From Sulfidibacterium sp046706345 (lineage in GTDB: Bacteria; Bacteroidota; Bacteroidia; Bacteroidales; F082), in contig JBJKPL010000184.1 in NCBI GenBank assembly GCA_046706345.1, positions 1 through 28,094 of the forward strand: a stretch of DNA of 28,094 nucleotides, read 5' to 3'. Both the position numbers and the translations under genes were made by a program. The notes under the pieces are model-generated. The model had not been told where the DNA came from. It did no database searches and saw only the letters and a list, made by a program, of their open reading frames with translations. Of the stretch, positions 8,281 through 15,606 are shown one piece after another (the stretch's first letter is position 1; each line of letters opens with the position of its first letter).

Positions 8281-8895
8281 ATGAATTTCCTGGCACACGC
8301 ACATCTTTCCGGTAATGACCCTCAGATTCTGGTGGGAAATATGATCGCGGATGCGGTGAAAGGAAATCAGGTTTCGCAATTCCCCGAAACGGTGGCCCGC
8401 GGCATTTTGCTGCACCGCCGCATCGATACATACACCGATGCCCATCCCTGTGTGAAAAAGAGTAAGGATACCATCCGGAAAGAAGCAGGGAAATACGCCG
8501 GGGTCGTTGTCGATATTTTCTACGATCATTTTCTGGCCCGGAGCTGGGAACACTTCAGTACAGTGCCACTGGAAGAGTTCACGGTGTCGGTTTACCGGAT
8601 CCTGGGAAGCCATGGTTTTTTGCTGCCGGCCCGGGTGAAGCGGATGCTTCCATACATGGTGGCCGAGAACTGGTTGAACAGCTATTCCAACCTGCTGGAC
8701 CTGCAAAGGATCTTTTACGGTATGGATCGCAGGACCCAGCTACTTTCAGGGATGAGCCGGGCAGTGGAAATTCTGGAAGCGCATTATGAGACCCTTCAAA
8801 AAGACTTTGAAACCTTCTATCCCGAGATGATCCGGTATGCCGATGAAACCCGGCAGAAGATCCGGACAGCCAAATCCATCTCCTCATTGAAATAG
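8281..8895 (+). CDS. acpH: Acyl carrier protein phosphodiesterase (AcpH, DUF479)
   Basis: This 204-residue protein matches the E. coli AcpH pattern throughout. AcpH removes the 4'-phosphopantetheine prosthetic group from holo-ACP in the cytosol, giving apo-ACP. It starts MNFLAHAHLSG and keeps the metal-binding HD-like residues: D24 (NMIADAVKGN), H45-R-R-I-D49 (ILLHRRIDTYTD), D78 and Y81-D-H-F. The C-terminus has the family's AHYETLQKDFETFYPEM. The length is normal for the family (about 190-200). It stands alone, 131 bp from divergent iorA, and converges on yjbQ with only 12 bp between them. A TACTTTTA sequence at 8259-8266 is one base off the -7 consensus and may be its promoter. Confidence 0.93.
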   Translation: MNFLAHAHLSGNDPQILVGNMIADAVKGNQVSQFPETVARGILLHRRIDTYTDAHPCVKKSKDTIRKEAGKYAGVVVDIFYDHFLARSWEHFSTVPLEEFTVSVYRILGSHGFLLPARVKRMLPYMVAENWLNSYSNLLDLQRIFYGMDRRTQLLSGMSRAVEILEAHYETLQKDFETFYPEMIRYADETRQKIRTAKSISSLK

Positions 8896-8907
8896 CGGCC
8901 GTAGAAT

Positions 8908-9318
8908 TTAAGAATACACGGTGATCACCAGGTTCCGGCTACCGCCGTGATTTCTGAATTCACAGAAATAGATGCCCTGCCAGGTGCCTGTATTCAACCG
9001 GTGGCGGGTAATGGGAATCGTGAGCGAGGTCCCCAACACTGCGGTTTTAAAATGGGCGGGCATATCATCACGACCTTCCAACGTATGGGTATAAAAAGAA
9101 GCGCCTTCCGGGGCGATCTTTTCAAAAAGGGCCGTCAGATCGGTACGTACGTCAGGATCGGCATTTTCGTTCAGCATCAATGCGGCGGAAGTATGTTTGA
9201 GGAAAAGGTGCATGAGCCCCGTTTCGGGCAGCGCACCGATGGCGTTTAACACCAGGGAGTCGATCAGGTGGAAACCCTTTGCCATCGCCGGCAGGCTGAT
9301 TTCTTTCTGTGTGATCAT
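8908..9318 (-). CDS. yjbQ: YjbQ family protein (UPF0047, secondary thiamine-phosphate synthase-like)
   Basis: This 136-residue protein has the full YjbQ signature: FLKHTSAALMLNENADPDVRTDL (residues about 39-61), HTLEGRDDMPAHFK and LGTSLTIPITRHRLNTGTWQGIYFCEFRNHGG. The family forms trimers. E. coli YjbQ has reported weak thiamin-phosphate synthase activity; its true cellular role is unsettled. It follows the DUF423 gene on the same strand after 28 bp, so they are probably cotranscribed. It lies within 1 kb of a thiamine-binding-type protein gene on the other strand, which is suggestive but not proof of a shared role. Confidence 0.92.
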   Translation of the reverse strand: MITQKEISLPAMAKGFHLIDSLVLNAIGALPETGLMHLFLKHTSAALMLNENADPDVRTDLTALFEKIAPEGASFYTHTLEGRDDMPAHFKTAVLGTSLTIPITRHRLNTGTWQGIYFCEFRNHGGSRNLVITVYS

Positions 9319-9346
9319 TTTATGGCCATTTCAAGGAATTCAACAT

Positions 9347-9754
9347 TTAATTTCTGACTTCGCTGTTTTTTCTGTATTTCAGGCCGGACAGGAAGATCAT
9401 CACCCATCCCAGCATAAATGAAATGCCTCCGAAAGGAGGGAAGTAGTGCATGAAATTCAGATTGAGATGGGTCAAACTCATGGTGGAAGTCAGATAAATC
9501 GAGAGGGAGAAAAAAACGATCCCGAAGGTGAAAAAAGAGAATATGGCCCTTGCGTTGATCCGCGATAGGTGCCGATCGGCAAAAGCCAGACCCAGCAACG
9601 CCAGGGTGTGATACATCTGAAACTGGATCGCCACGTTGAAAGCATACATTTCTTCCGGTGCCAGGTGGGGCCTGAGCACGTGACTGCCGACGGCACCCAG
9701 GATCACGGTGATCAGCCCTGAAAGCCCGGCAGTTATTAAATAAGTCCTGTTCAT
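9347..9754 (-). CDS. DUF423 family small membrane protein (TMEM256-like)
   Basis: This 135-residue protein has four predicted membrane helices (about residues 7-25, 47-58, 69-90 and 108-124) and the family motifs YHTLALLGLA and FGGISFMLGW. DUF423 proteins have no known function. The start at 9754 (MNRTYLITAGLSG) is preferred to 9799: a -7 promoter box lies between them at 9773-9780, and the extra 15 residues are not typical of the family. It is the first gene of a likely DUF423-yjbQ operon. Confidence 0.88.
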   Translation of the reverse strand: MNRTYLITAGLSGLITVILGAVGSHVLRPHLAPEEMYAFNVAIQFQMYHTLALLGLAFADRHLSRINARAIFSFFTFGIVFFSLSIYLTSTMSLTHLNLNFMHYFPPFGGISFMLGWVMIFLSGLKYRKNSEVRN

Positions 9755-9772
9755 TTTCAAAAATTTAAGATA

Positions 9773-9780
9773 CAAAGTTA
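9773..9780 (-). promoter_or_regulatory. -7 box for DUF423-yjbQ
   Basis: The minus strand reads TAACTTTG, a TAnnTTTG match, 18 bases before the DUF423 ATG at 9754. It sets the start of that gene. Confidence 0.6.
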
Positions 9781-9914
9781 GGCGAAAAATCCCTTTCATC
9801 CACGGGCCGGGAAACGCGGAAAAAGTTGCTAAATCCCGGCAGGGATGAAAAAACCGGTCTTTGCAAAAAAGCTTAAAATCGCAGCGAGAATCTGCTGAAA
9901 AATTAAAATAAACT

Positions 9915-9922
9915 TACTTTTG
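9915..9922 (+). promoter_or_regulatory. -7 box for the thiamine-binding/PnuC/kinase operon
   Basis: TACTTTTG matches TAnnTTTG and lies 15 bases before the ATG at 9938. Transcription would start about 9929, so the leader is very short. The 183-bp gap to divergent DUF423 contains no recognisable TPP riboswitch (no CTGAGA, no conserved 3' core). Confidence 0.6.
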
Positions 9923-9937
9923 CGAAAATTTAAAGCG

Positions 9938-10195
9938 ATGAAGACTTCAGTTGACATAAGCTACTATCCACTGAAAGAAGAATTTGTTCCGCCGATCAAG
10001 CGGTTTATCGACCGGCTGAACCAACATGAAAATATTGTGGCCCGGACCAACGGCATGAGTACGCAGGTTTTTGGGGAATATTTTGATGTGATGCAAGCCA
10101 TCACCGAAGAGATCCATCAGGCGTTTGAACTGCCGCATTCGGTGTTTGTGCTGAAGATAATTAATGCTGATCTTGACCACGTTGTGAAGGAATAA
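9938..10195 (+). CDS. Thiamine-binding-type small protein (YkoF/MTH1187-like domain)
   Basis: This 85-residue protein is one ferredoxin-like alpha/beta domain of the YkoF/MTH1187 kind: VDISYYPLKEEFVPPIKRFIDRL, then ARTNGMSTQVFGEYFDVMQAI, then VFVLKIINADL. Family members bind thiamine or its hydroxymethylpyrimidine part, or are of unknown ligand. It has no signal peptide, so it should be cytosolic. The ATG at 9938 is chosen over a TTG at 9920, which lies inside the -7 promoter box. It is the first gene of a four-gene operon and lies 5 bases before the PnuC-family gene. That linkage suggests it binds or buffers the vitamin carried by that transporter. The ligand is inferred, not shown. Confidence 0.75.
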   Translation: MKTSVDISYYPLKEEFVPPIKRFIDRLNQHENIVARTNGMSTQVFGEYFDVMQAITEEIHQAFELPHSVFVLKIINADLDHVVKE

Positions 10196-10200
10196 AGCCT

Positions 10201-10836
10201 ATGTTCCATAATTTTTTCCATTTGTTGCTGCAGGAGATCCTGAATTCTTCATGGATCGAGATCGTTGCGGCAAGCCTCGGCCTGGCCAGTGTCTGGTACG
10301 CCAAGAAGGCCAATATTTTAACCTATCCCACCGGTATTGTCAGCGTGTTGCTGTACGTCTTTATCTGTTTCAAAGCGCAGCTGTATGCCGATATGGGGAT
10401 CAACGCCTATTATTTTGTTTTCAGCGTTTACGGCTGGATCATATGGTCGAGAAAAGACGAAAATAAGGAAGAACTGCCCGTGACTTATTCCGGGCGGAAG
10501 ACCTGGATCATCAGCATTGTGGTGTTCCTGATCTCGCTGGTGATCATTCAGATCCTGCTTCGGATCTTCAAGGCCAACGATTTGGTTTACTGGTCGACCT
10601 TTGTACCCTATACCGATACTTTCACCACAGCTGTGGCCATCGTGGGGATGTGGCTGATGGCCATCAAAAAAGTGGAAAACTGGATCTTCTGGATCCTCAC
10701 CGACGTGGTTTCTGTGCCGTTGTATTTGTATAAAGGACTCGTATTTACAAGTTTTCAGTATTTTGTGTTTTTGGTGTTGGCGGTGTTCGGTTACCTGGAA
10801 TGGAGAAGACTGGCCAACGAAAAACTCTATGCTTAA
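10201..10836 (+). CDS. PnuC-family vitamin transporter (nicotinamide riboside or thiamine)
   Basis: This 211-residue membrane protein has about seven predicted helices (near 18-35, 37-57, 61-83, 101-121, 138-156, 159-175 and 176-198). It shows the PnuC-family pattern: a core segment YADMGINAYYFVFSVYGWIIW at 62-82 and NWIFWILTDVVSVPLYLYKGL at 160-180. PnuC transporters move unphosphorylated vitamins by facilitated diffusion and depend on an intracellular kinase to trap them. Subfamilies take nicotinamide riboside (PnuC), thiamine (PnuT) or riboflavin (PnuX). The neighbours point both ways: a thiamine-binding-type protein upstream and a NadR-type kinase downstream. The last 8 bases overlap the kinase start, so translation is coupled. 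I therefore do not assign pnuC or pnuT. Confidence 0.88.
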   Translation: MFHNFFHLLLQEILNSSWIEIVAASLGLASVWYAKKANILTYPTGIVSVLLYVFICFKAQLYADMGINAYYFVFSVYGWIIWSRKDENKEELPVTYSGRKTWIISIVVFLISLVIIQILLRIFKANDLVYWSTFVPYTDTFTTAVAIVGMWLMAIKKVENWIFWILTDVVSVPLYLYKGLVFTSFQYFVFLVLAVFGYLEWRRLANEKLYA

Positions 10837-11344
10837 AAGGATATCCATCTCCGGGCCGGAATCGAGCGGGAAGACCTGGCTGAGTCGGCAACTCGCCGAT
10901 CATTACAGGACCCGTTTCGTGGAGGAATATTCCCGTGAATACCTCGAAATTCATGGCGCCGGCTACGGAATTGAGGACGTCGTCCGCATCGCGAAGGGAC
11001 AACTCGAACGGGAAAATGCCATGGCTCGGCAGTGTGAACATTTGCTTTTCTGTGATACGGATCTTCTGGTGACAAAGATCTGGTGCGAAGTGGTTTACCA
11101 CCGTTGTCCCGCCTGGATCGAAGACCGTTTTCATGACCATGTTTATGACCTCTACCTGCTGTGTTTCCCCGACATTCCCTGGGAAGCTGACCCGTTGAGG
11201 GAAAATCCCAACGACCGGGACATATTGTTTGATTTATACCAAAAGGCCCTGGAAGAAAAGGGCTTACCGTTTAAAATTGTGAAGGGGCTGGGAGAGGCAC
11301 GTTTGAAAAATGCCATTACCTTTGTGGATGAAATTTTGCCATAA
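10829..11344 (+). CDS. NadR-type nucleoside/vitamin kinase (standalone RN-kinase domain)
   Basis: This 171-residue P-loop kinase resembles the C-terminal ribosylnicotinamide kinase domain of NadR. It has the Walker A motif GPESSGKT (residues 9-16), then FVEEYSREYLE (31-41), CDTDLLVTKIW (about 75-85) and the lid-side PWEADPLRENPNDRD segment. The NMN adenylyltransferase and DNA-binding domains of full NadR are absent. The expected reaction is ATP-dependent phosphorylation of the nucleoside brought in by the adjacent PnuC-type transporter; nicotinamide riboside is the default, thiamine the alternative. The ATG at 10829 lies in ATGCTTAA, overlapping the transporter's stop by 8 bases. The stop shares one base with the next start (TAATG). 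An upstream start at 10763 would lie inside the transporter gene and lacks family support. Confidence 0.85.
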   Translation: MLKRISISGPESSGKTWLSRQLADHYRTRFVEEYSREYLEIHGAGYGIEDVVRIAKGQLERENAMARQCEHLLFCDTDLLVTKIWCEVVYHRCPAWIEDRFHDHVYDLYLLCFPDIPWEADPLRENPNDRDILFDLYQKALEEKGLPFKIVKGLGEARLKNAITFVDEILP

Positions 11345-12540
11345 TGCCCTTTACGACCCCACGTCTGAAAATTCTCAACCTTTGCCGCTGGTATCCCAAC
11401 CGCTATGATCCCATGCCGGGTCTTTTCATTCAGCGCCATGCCGAAGCGGCCGCCTTGTATGCTGAGGTAAGTGCGGTCTATGCGCAGTGTGTCCCCCAAA
11501 ATGAACGGGATCAGACTTACGAAACGGAGGTTGAGGAAAAGAATGGCGTTCGTGCGGCCCATGTTTATTACCGTGAACCCCGGACACGGATCCCGGGCTG
11601 GCGTCAGCTGGTGAAAACCTGGCGGTTTCTGAAAGCCGTTGAGCTTGGAATCCAGGCAGTCTCCGGCTCTGTATTGAATTTCGACCTGGTGCATGTCCAT
11701 GTGCTTACCCGGTTGGGTGCCGTGGCGTTGTACCTGAAGTGGAAATACGGCACTCCGTATGTGATCACCGAACACTGGACGCGTTATCTGAACCTGACCC
11801 AGCGCTTCCGGGGATCTTTCCGAAAGTGGCTTACCCGCCTGGTGGTGAAACATGCCGCCGTGGTGACGGCGGTTTCGCAGGACCTGATTCGCGCCATGCA
11901 GCAGCACGGACTGAAAAACCCGGATTATCGCGTGATCTCCAACGTGGTGGATCCTGTATTTTTTGATGTGATTCCGCCTTCGAAGAACAGGGAAATCAAA
12001 GAATTGGTCCATGTCAGTTGCTTTACCGACGACCAGAAAAACGTCAGCGGACTGCTTCGCGTGATCCGTGACCTGGCCGCGACACGCCATGATTTCCATT
12101 TCACCCTGATCGGCGAGGGTGAGGATCTGGAAAGGATGAAAACCGAAGCTATCCGGTTGAAGATCCCTGAACAAAACCTTGAATTCACTGGCCTGTTGGA
12201 AGGTAAACCGCTGGCGGAAGCCATGGCCCGGGCCGGGGCATTGGTGCTTTTCAGCAACTACGAAAACATGCCGGTGGTCATCAACGAAAGTTTTGCGCTG
12301 GGGATACCGGTCTTTTCCACGGAGGTCGGCGGCATTGCCGAGATGGTCCGGGATAACAAAGGTTTCCTGGTTCAGAAAGGTGATGAACAAGGCCTGAAGA
12401 AGGCCCTGAACGATTTTCTGGATGAAAAACTTACATTCGATACCGTGGCTCTCCGGGAGACGGCACACCGGAAATTCTCAAAGGATGCCGTTGGCAGGGA
12501 TATCCTGAAAATCTATCAAACCGCGTTAGAAAAGAAATAA
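11344..12540 (+). CDS. GT4-family glycosyltransferase (GT-B fold)
   Basis: This 398-residue protein is a retaining glycosyltransferase. The N-terminal Rossmann half starts LKILNLCRWYPNRYDPMPGLFIQRHAEAA and has FDLVHVHVLTRLG. The C-terminal half has the group 1 signature: VSCFTDDQKNVSGLLRVI, FTLIGEGED, FTGLLEG and FSNYENMPVVINESFALGIPVFSTEVGG, with the E-x7-E pair at Glu307 and Glu315. It has no signal peptide and should act in the cytosol or at the inner membrane face, transferring a sugar to a lipid carrier or surface polysaccharide. Its acceptor cannot be told from the sequence. Its ATG overlaps the kinase stop by one base, so it is translationally coupled to the vitamin operon even though no functional link is obvious. 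It converges on the AKR gene with 11 bp between and no clear terminator. Confidence 0.9.
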   Translation: MPFTTPRLKILNLCRWYPNRYDPMPGLFIQRHAEAAALYAEVSAVYAQCVPQNERDQTYETEVEEKNGVRAAHVYYREPRTRIPGWRQLVKTWRFLKAVELGIQAVSGSVLNFDLVHVHVLTRLGAVALYLKWKYGTPYVITEHWTRYLNLTQRFRGSFRKWLTRLVVKHAAVVTAVSQDLIRAMQQHGLKNPDYRVISNVVDPVFFDVIPPSKNREIKELVHVSCFTDDQKNVSGLLRVIRDLAATRHDFHFTLIGEGEDLERMKTEAIRLKIPEQNLEFTGLLEGKPLAEAMARAGALVLFSNYENMPVVINESFALGIPVFSTEVGGIAEMVRDNKGFLVQKGDEQGLKKALNDFLDEKLTFDTVALRETAHRKFSKDAVGRDILKIYQTALEKK

Positions 12541-12551
12541 ACCTTAATCCC

Positions 12552-13454
12552 TTAGGGCACGGAATGTCCCAGACCGGCTTCATAGATCCTGAACCAGTCT
12601 TCGGTGGACAAGGTGATCTCCAATGCTTTTAAAGCCTGACGGGCTCTTTCGATCTTACCGGTTCCCAGGATCGGCAGGATCCCGGCAGGATGACGCAACA
12701 GCCAGGCAAAAACGAGAATGTCCACCGATTCGATCTGAAGTTCCTCACTCATTTCCGATAATTTCCTGTGGATCCTCCGGGTGACTTCGTCATCGGGATG
12801 GATGAGCTTTCCACCTGCCAGCGGAGACCAGGCCATGGGATGGATGTTTTCTTTTAAAAAGAACGCCATATTCCCGTTTTCAAAATGTTCCAGGTCATAA
12901 GGGGAGAGCTCCACCTGGTTGGTGACCAGCTGGTGGTCGAAATGGTGGTTCAGCATTTCAAAATCCGCGATGCTGAAATTGGAAACCCCGAAATGCAGTA
13001 CCTTTCCGGAAGCTTGCAGGTCACGAAATGCCCGTGCGGTTTCCCGCGGATCCATCAAGGGATCGGAACGGTGTATGAGCAACAGGTCGATGTAGTCGGT
13101 ACGGAGGTTTTTCAGCGAACGTTCCGCACTTTCAATTATATGCCGATAGCTGGTATCGTAATATTGGAATTTCTTTTTGGAATTGCCGTCAAATTTCTGG
13201 ATGATCCCGCATTTGGTGACCAGCTGCATTTTCCGGCGTAAGCCGGGGTTTAACTGTAGGGCTTCCCCGAAAAGAGTTTCACACTGCCCGCGACCGTAAA
13301 TGTCTGCATGGTCGAAAGTGGTAATTCCGCTATCCACCAGGGCTTCCATATAATTTAATATTTCCCGCGTAGCCATGTTCCATTCGGTCAGGCGCCAGAA
13401 TCCGGCAACAAAACGGGATACCTCCAGGGAAGGCGACAAATTGATTCTGTTCAT
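12552..13454 (-). CDS. ydhF: Aldo/keto reductase, YdhF-like
   Basis: This 300-residue NADPH-dependent oxidoreductase has a TIM-barrel aldo/keto reductase sequence close to E. coli YdhF along its length (SRFVAGFWRLTEWNM, GITTFDHADIYG, LLLIHRSDPLMDP, HFGVSNFS, TNQVELSP, PMAWSPLAGG). The catalytic tetrad is present: Asp48, Tyr53, Lys81 and His128. The physiological carbonyl substrate of YdhF is not known. The gene starts 21 bp after the stop of the universal stress protein gene on the same strand and has no clear promoter of its own, so the two are probably cotranscribed, perhaps as a stress response pair. Confidence 0.92.
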   Translation of the reverse strand: MNRINLSPSLEVSRFVAGFWRLTEWNMATREILNYMEALVDSGITTFDHADIYGRGQCETLFGEALQLNPGLRRKMQLVTKCGIIQKFDGNSKKKFQYYDTSYRHIIESAERSLKNLRTDYIDLLLIHRSDPLMDPRETARAFRDLQASGKVLHFGVSNFSIADFEMLNHHFDHQLVTNQVELSPYDLEHFENGNMAFFLKENIHPMAWSPLAGGKLIHPDDEVTRRIHRKLSEMSEELQIESVDILVFAWLLRHPAGILPILGTGKIERARQALKALEITLSTEDWFRIYEAGLGHSVP

Positions 13455-13475
13455 AAAAAAAAGAAAATTAATAGG

Positions 13476-14345
13476 TTATAAATGAATGGCCAGCAACGGC
13501 AATTCGAGATTAAAAAGATCTTTCTTGTGCAGTTTATGCGATGAAAAGAAGTCTTTGATCAGGTGTTTTTTACCCGGTAAAAACGCAACAAGATCCACTT
13601 CGTTCTGCTCTGTGAAATCCATCAGGGATTCTTTTTCGTTTTCGGTTTGAATGCTGTAAAAATCCATCCTTTGTTTTTGGATCTCCTTTTTGAAGGCCTG
13701 TTCCAGCATTTCCATCATGGCGGTTGCGGTCTGGATTTCCTTTTCTTTCATGAAATGAACCACGTGGATCTTTGCCGGTCCGTCCCCGAGGATCCTAAAA
13801 AGCAGCTTCAGGGAATCCACATCCAGCGGCTTGAAGCTGGTGGTGTAAAGCACACTGGTGATGCGAAACTGGTTGAAATCATTCGGCACGGCCAGCACGG
13901 GAACGGAGGATTTGTTCATGATCCGCGCCGCCATCCGGCCTTCGAGAAATCCCTTTTTTCCATTGCCCTGGGTGCCCATGATGACCATGTCAGGATGCAG
14001 CTCCGCGATGGTTTCGGTTATTTCCCATTGCGGGTCACCGCCCATCAGGGTGTGCTTCAGCTGGATCCGTTGGTTGTTCTTTTGGATGATGCCGTTGAGT
14101 TCCTGCTCCAGACCTTCCAGTTGATTTTCGGCTTGTTCTTTCAGTGCCACCAGAATGTCACTGTTGAAGAAGGTTTCCGTGTCCATGCCGCCACCGGTAA
14201 ATCCGGAATCGGGGATCAGCACCTGGTCGTTGTAAATGTGAAAAAGATGCACGGTCGCTTCTTCCCGGCCCAGAAAATCAAAGGCATATTTGCAGGAATT
14301 CAAGCTTCCTTCGGAGAAATCTACCGGAATAAGAATGGTTTTCAT
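13476..14345 (-). CDS. Tandem universal stress protein (UspA-like)
   Basis: This 289-residue protein has two Usp domains (about 1-148 and 149-289). The first begins MKTILIPVDFSEGSLNSCKYAFDFL and has a nucleotide-binding-type loop, MGTQGNGKKGFLEGRMAARIMNKSSVPVLAVP. The second (SVLYTTSFKPLDVDSLKLL ... LVAFLPGKKHLIKDFFSSH) lacks the G-x2-G-x9-G(S/T) pattern, so only the first half is likely to bind ATP. Such proteins are cytosolic and induced by starvation or stress. A -7 promoter box lies upstream at 14387-14394, and a YdhF-like reductase follows in the same direction. Confidence 0.9.
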   Translation of the reverse strand: MKTILIPVDFSEGSLNSCKYAFDFLGREEATVHLFHIYNDQVLIPDSGFTGGGMDTETFFNSDILVALKEQAENQLEGLEQELNGIIQKNNQRIQLKHTLMGGDPQWEITETIAELHPDMVIMGTQGNGKKGFLEGRMAARIMNKSSVPVLAVPNDFNQFRITSVLYTTSFKPLDVDSLKLLFRILGDGPAKIHVVHFMKEKEIQTATAMMEMLEQAFKKEIQKQRMDFYSIQTENEKESLMDFTEQNEVDLVAFLPGKKHLIKDFFSSHKLHKKDLFNLELPLLAIHL

Positions 14346-14386
14346 GGCATTTGTTTAAAGTGCAACAACAAGAAAAACACAGTAAA

Positions 14387-14394
14387 CAAAAGTA
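14387..14394 (-). promoter_or_regulatory. -7 box for the usp-AKR unit
   Basis: The minus strand reads TACTTTTG, a TAnnTTTG match, 41 bases before the usp ATG and just past the stop of the upstream exporter gene. It suggests usp is transcribed independently of that gene. Confidence 0.5.
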
Positions 14395-14400
14395 AGCATT

Positions 14401-15480
14401 TTAAATGCCCAGGGCAAGTCCTGCCAGTCCGATCAAGAGCCCGACGGCCATGTTCAGGAGTTTTACCACAATGAAAGCACGGCGCGATTCTGCCAGCAAC
14501 GGAAGGCTGCCATGCCCGTCCTGAACAATGGAGCTGGCCAGCAGAATGCTGAACGGCAGGGTGCCGTTGGCGAACAGTAGCACAAAGATCAGATGCGGGC
14601 CCGATTCCGGGATGATCCCGATCAGAACTGCGGCGATCAGCACAAGGATCAGGTTTTCATGGATGAGCTGGCTCAGGTCGAAATATTTCATCAAAAAGGC
14701 AATGGCCACCAGAGTGAAGAAGGTCCACAGGAAGATCTTGGAGAAGTGTTTTTTGATGATATGACCCCAGAGATGCTTTTCCAGAAAGTGGTCGTTGACG
14801 ATCAGGATCACCAGGGTGGAAAGTGAGATCACGATCAGGAAAGTCACCTTGATCCAAAGCGGATCGGATCCGTCACCGGCTCCTTTCTGACCCAGATGGA
14901 TCAGCTGGTACAGCCCGCCTCCGGAAATATACTGATCGAGAAAGATAAAGGTCACGAAAAATAGGATGCTTACCAGCATCAGGGCCCGGGTCGGGCGCAT
15001 ATGGGTTACCTGATTCCATGAGGTTTTCAGGTTGAAGCCCGTGCATTCGGGAACCTCGTGGATGTGCATGTGGTTTTTATGGTGTTTGCCCAGCAGGTTT
15101 TTTCTAAAAAAGCGATCCACAACCAATCCCGAGGCCACGGCGATGATAAAAATGATCAGGTTCAGCAACAAGGCTTTTCCAGGAAACAATGAAAACATGG
15201 CAAAGGCTTCGTCGCCGGAGGTGGCGATCATAGTAGCCACCAGTCCGCCGGTGCCGATGATCTCGTGAATGTAAAGCGAAACGGCGGTATAGGCGCCCAG
15301 ACAACCAGGGATCACCCCCAGAAAAGACCCCAGCAGCACTTGCTGAAATTTGCTTCTTTTGATCCCCTTGCTCCATAATCCTTTGGTCAACACATTCAAA
15401 TACTCAATGATGAGCATCATCGACATCACGAACAAGGTGATCAGCAACGTCTGTTTGATGACCGGAAAGATTGCAATCAT
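14401..15480 (-). CDS. Putative 10-TM heavy-metal exporter (ArsP_2 / PF11449-like)
   Basis: This 359-residue polytopic membrane protein fits the ArsP_2 family, which databases label 'putative manganese transporter' or 'arsenic efflux protein'. It has about ten hydrophobic segments in two halves, the conserved GSFLGVIPGCLGAYTAVSLY (51-70) and ATSGDEAFAMFSLFPGKA (86-103), and the repeat-like GIIPESGPHLIFVLLFANG in the second half. The loop at 131-146 is histidine-rich (His133, 134, 137, 139, 141 and Cys146), a plausible cytosolic metal-binding site. The ion carried is not established. It is divergent from an Rrf2 regulator with a 156-bp shared promoter region, which suggests that regulator controls it. 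Confidence 0.85.
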   Translation of the reverse strand: MIAIFPVIKQTLLITLFVMSMMLIIEYLNVLTKGLWSKGIKRSKFQQVLLGSFLGVIPGCLGAYTAVSLYIHEIIGTGGLVATMIATSGDEAFAMFSLFPGKALLLNLIIFIIAVASGLVVDRFFRKNLLGKHHKNHMHIHEVPECTGFNLKTSWNQVTHMRPTRALMLVSILFFVTFIFLDQYISGGGLYQLIHLGQKGAGDGSDPLWIKVTFLIVISLSTLVILIVNDHFLEKHLWGHIIKKHFSKIFLWTFFTLVAIAFLMKYFDLSQLIHENLILVLIAAVLIGIIPESGPHLIFVLLFANGTLPFSILLASSIVQDGHGSLPLLAESRRAFIVVKLLNMAVGLLIGLAGLALGI

Positions 15481-15487
15481 AATTGTG

Positions 15488-15506
15488 AAATTTAAACAAT
15501 AAATTT
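15488..15506. repeat. AT-rich inverted repeat in the exporter/Rrf2 intergenic region, candidate operator
   Basis: AAATTTA, five bases, then TAAATTT. It lies just upstream of the exporter start and overlaps a near-consensus minus-strand box (TAAATTTC, 15494-15487). It is a reasonable Rrf2 target, but its AT-only content makes a chance repeat possible. Confidence 0.35.
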
Positions 15507-15606
15507 AATTATAAATCCTCGTTTTCTCCAAAATCAGAGTTTGTTTATAAACGAAATAAATAAGCGCTTTTTATTCAGGCCTAGCGCACATTTTCATGGA
15601 ATTCTT

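Noticed and set aside
9781..9937. Possible TPP riboswitch before the thiamine-binding-type gene
   Set aside because: No CTGAGA or conserved 3' core is present, and the -7 box lies so close to the ATG that the leader is too short to hold one.
11152..12468. 438-codon open frame on the minus strand opposite the GT4 gene
   Set aside because: It is antisense to a well-supported glycosyltransferase and the kinase 3' end, has low-complexity His/Gln/Phe content and no recognisable motif or promoter; an artefact of codon bias.
13647..14474. 275-codon plus-strand frame opposite the universal stress protein gene
   Set aside because: Antisense shadow; the Usp frame has a full family match and a promoter.
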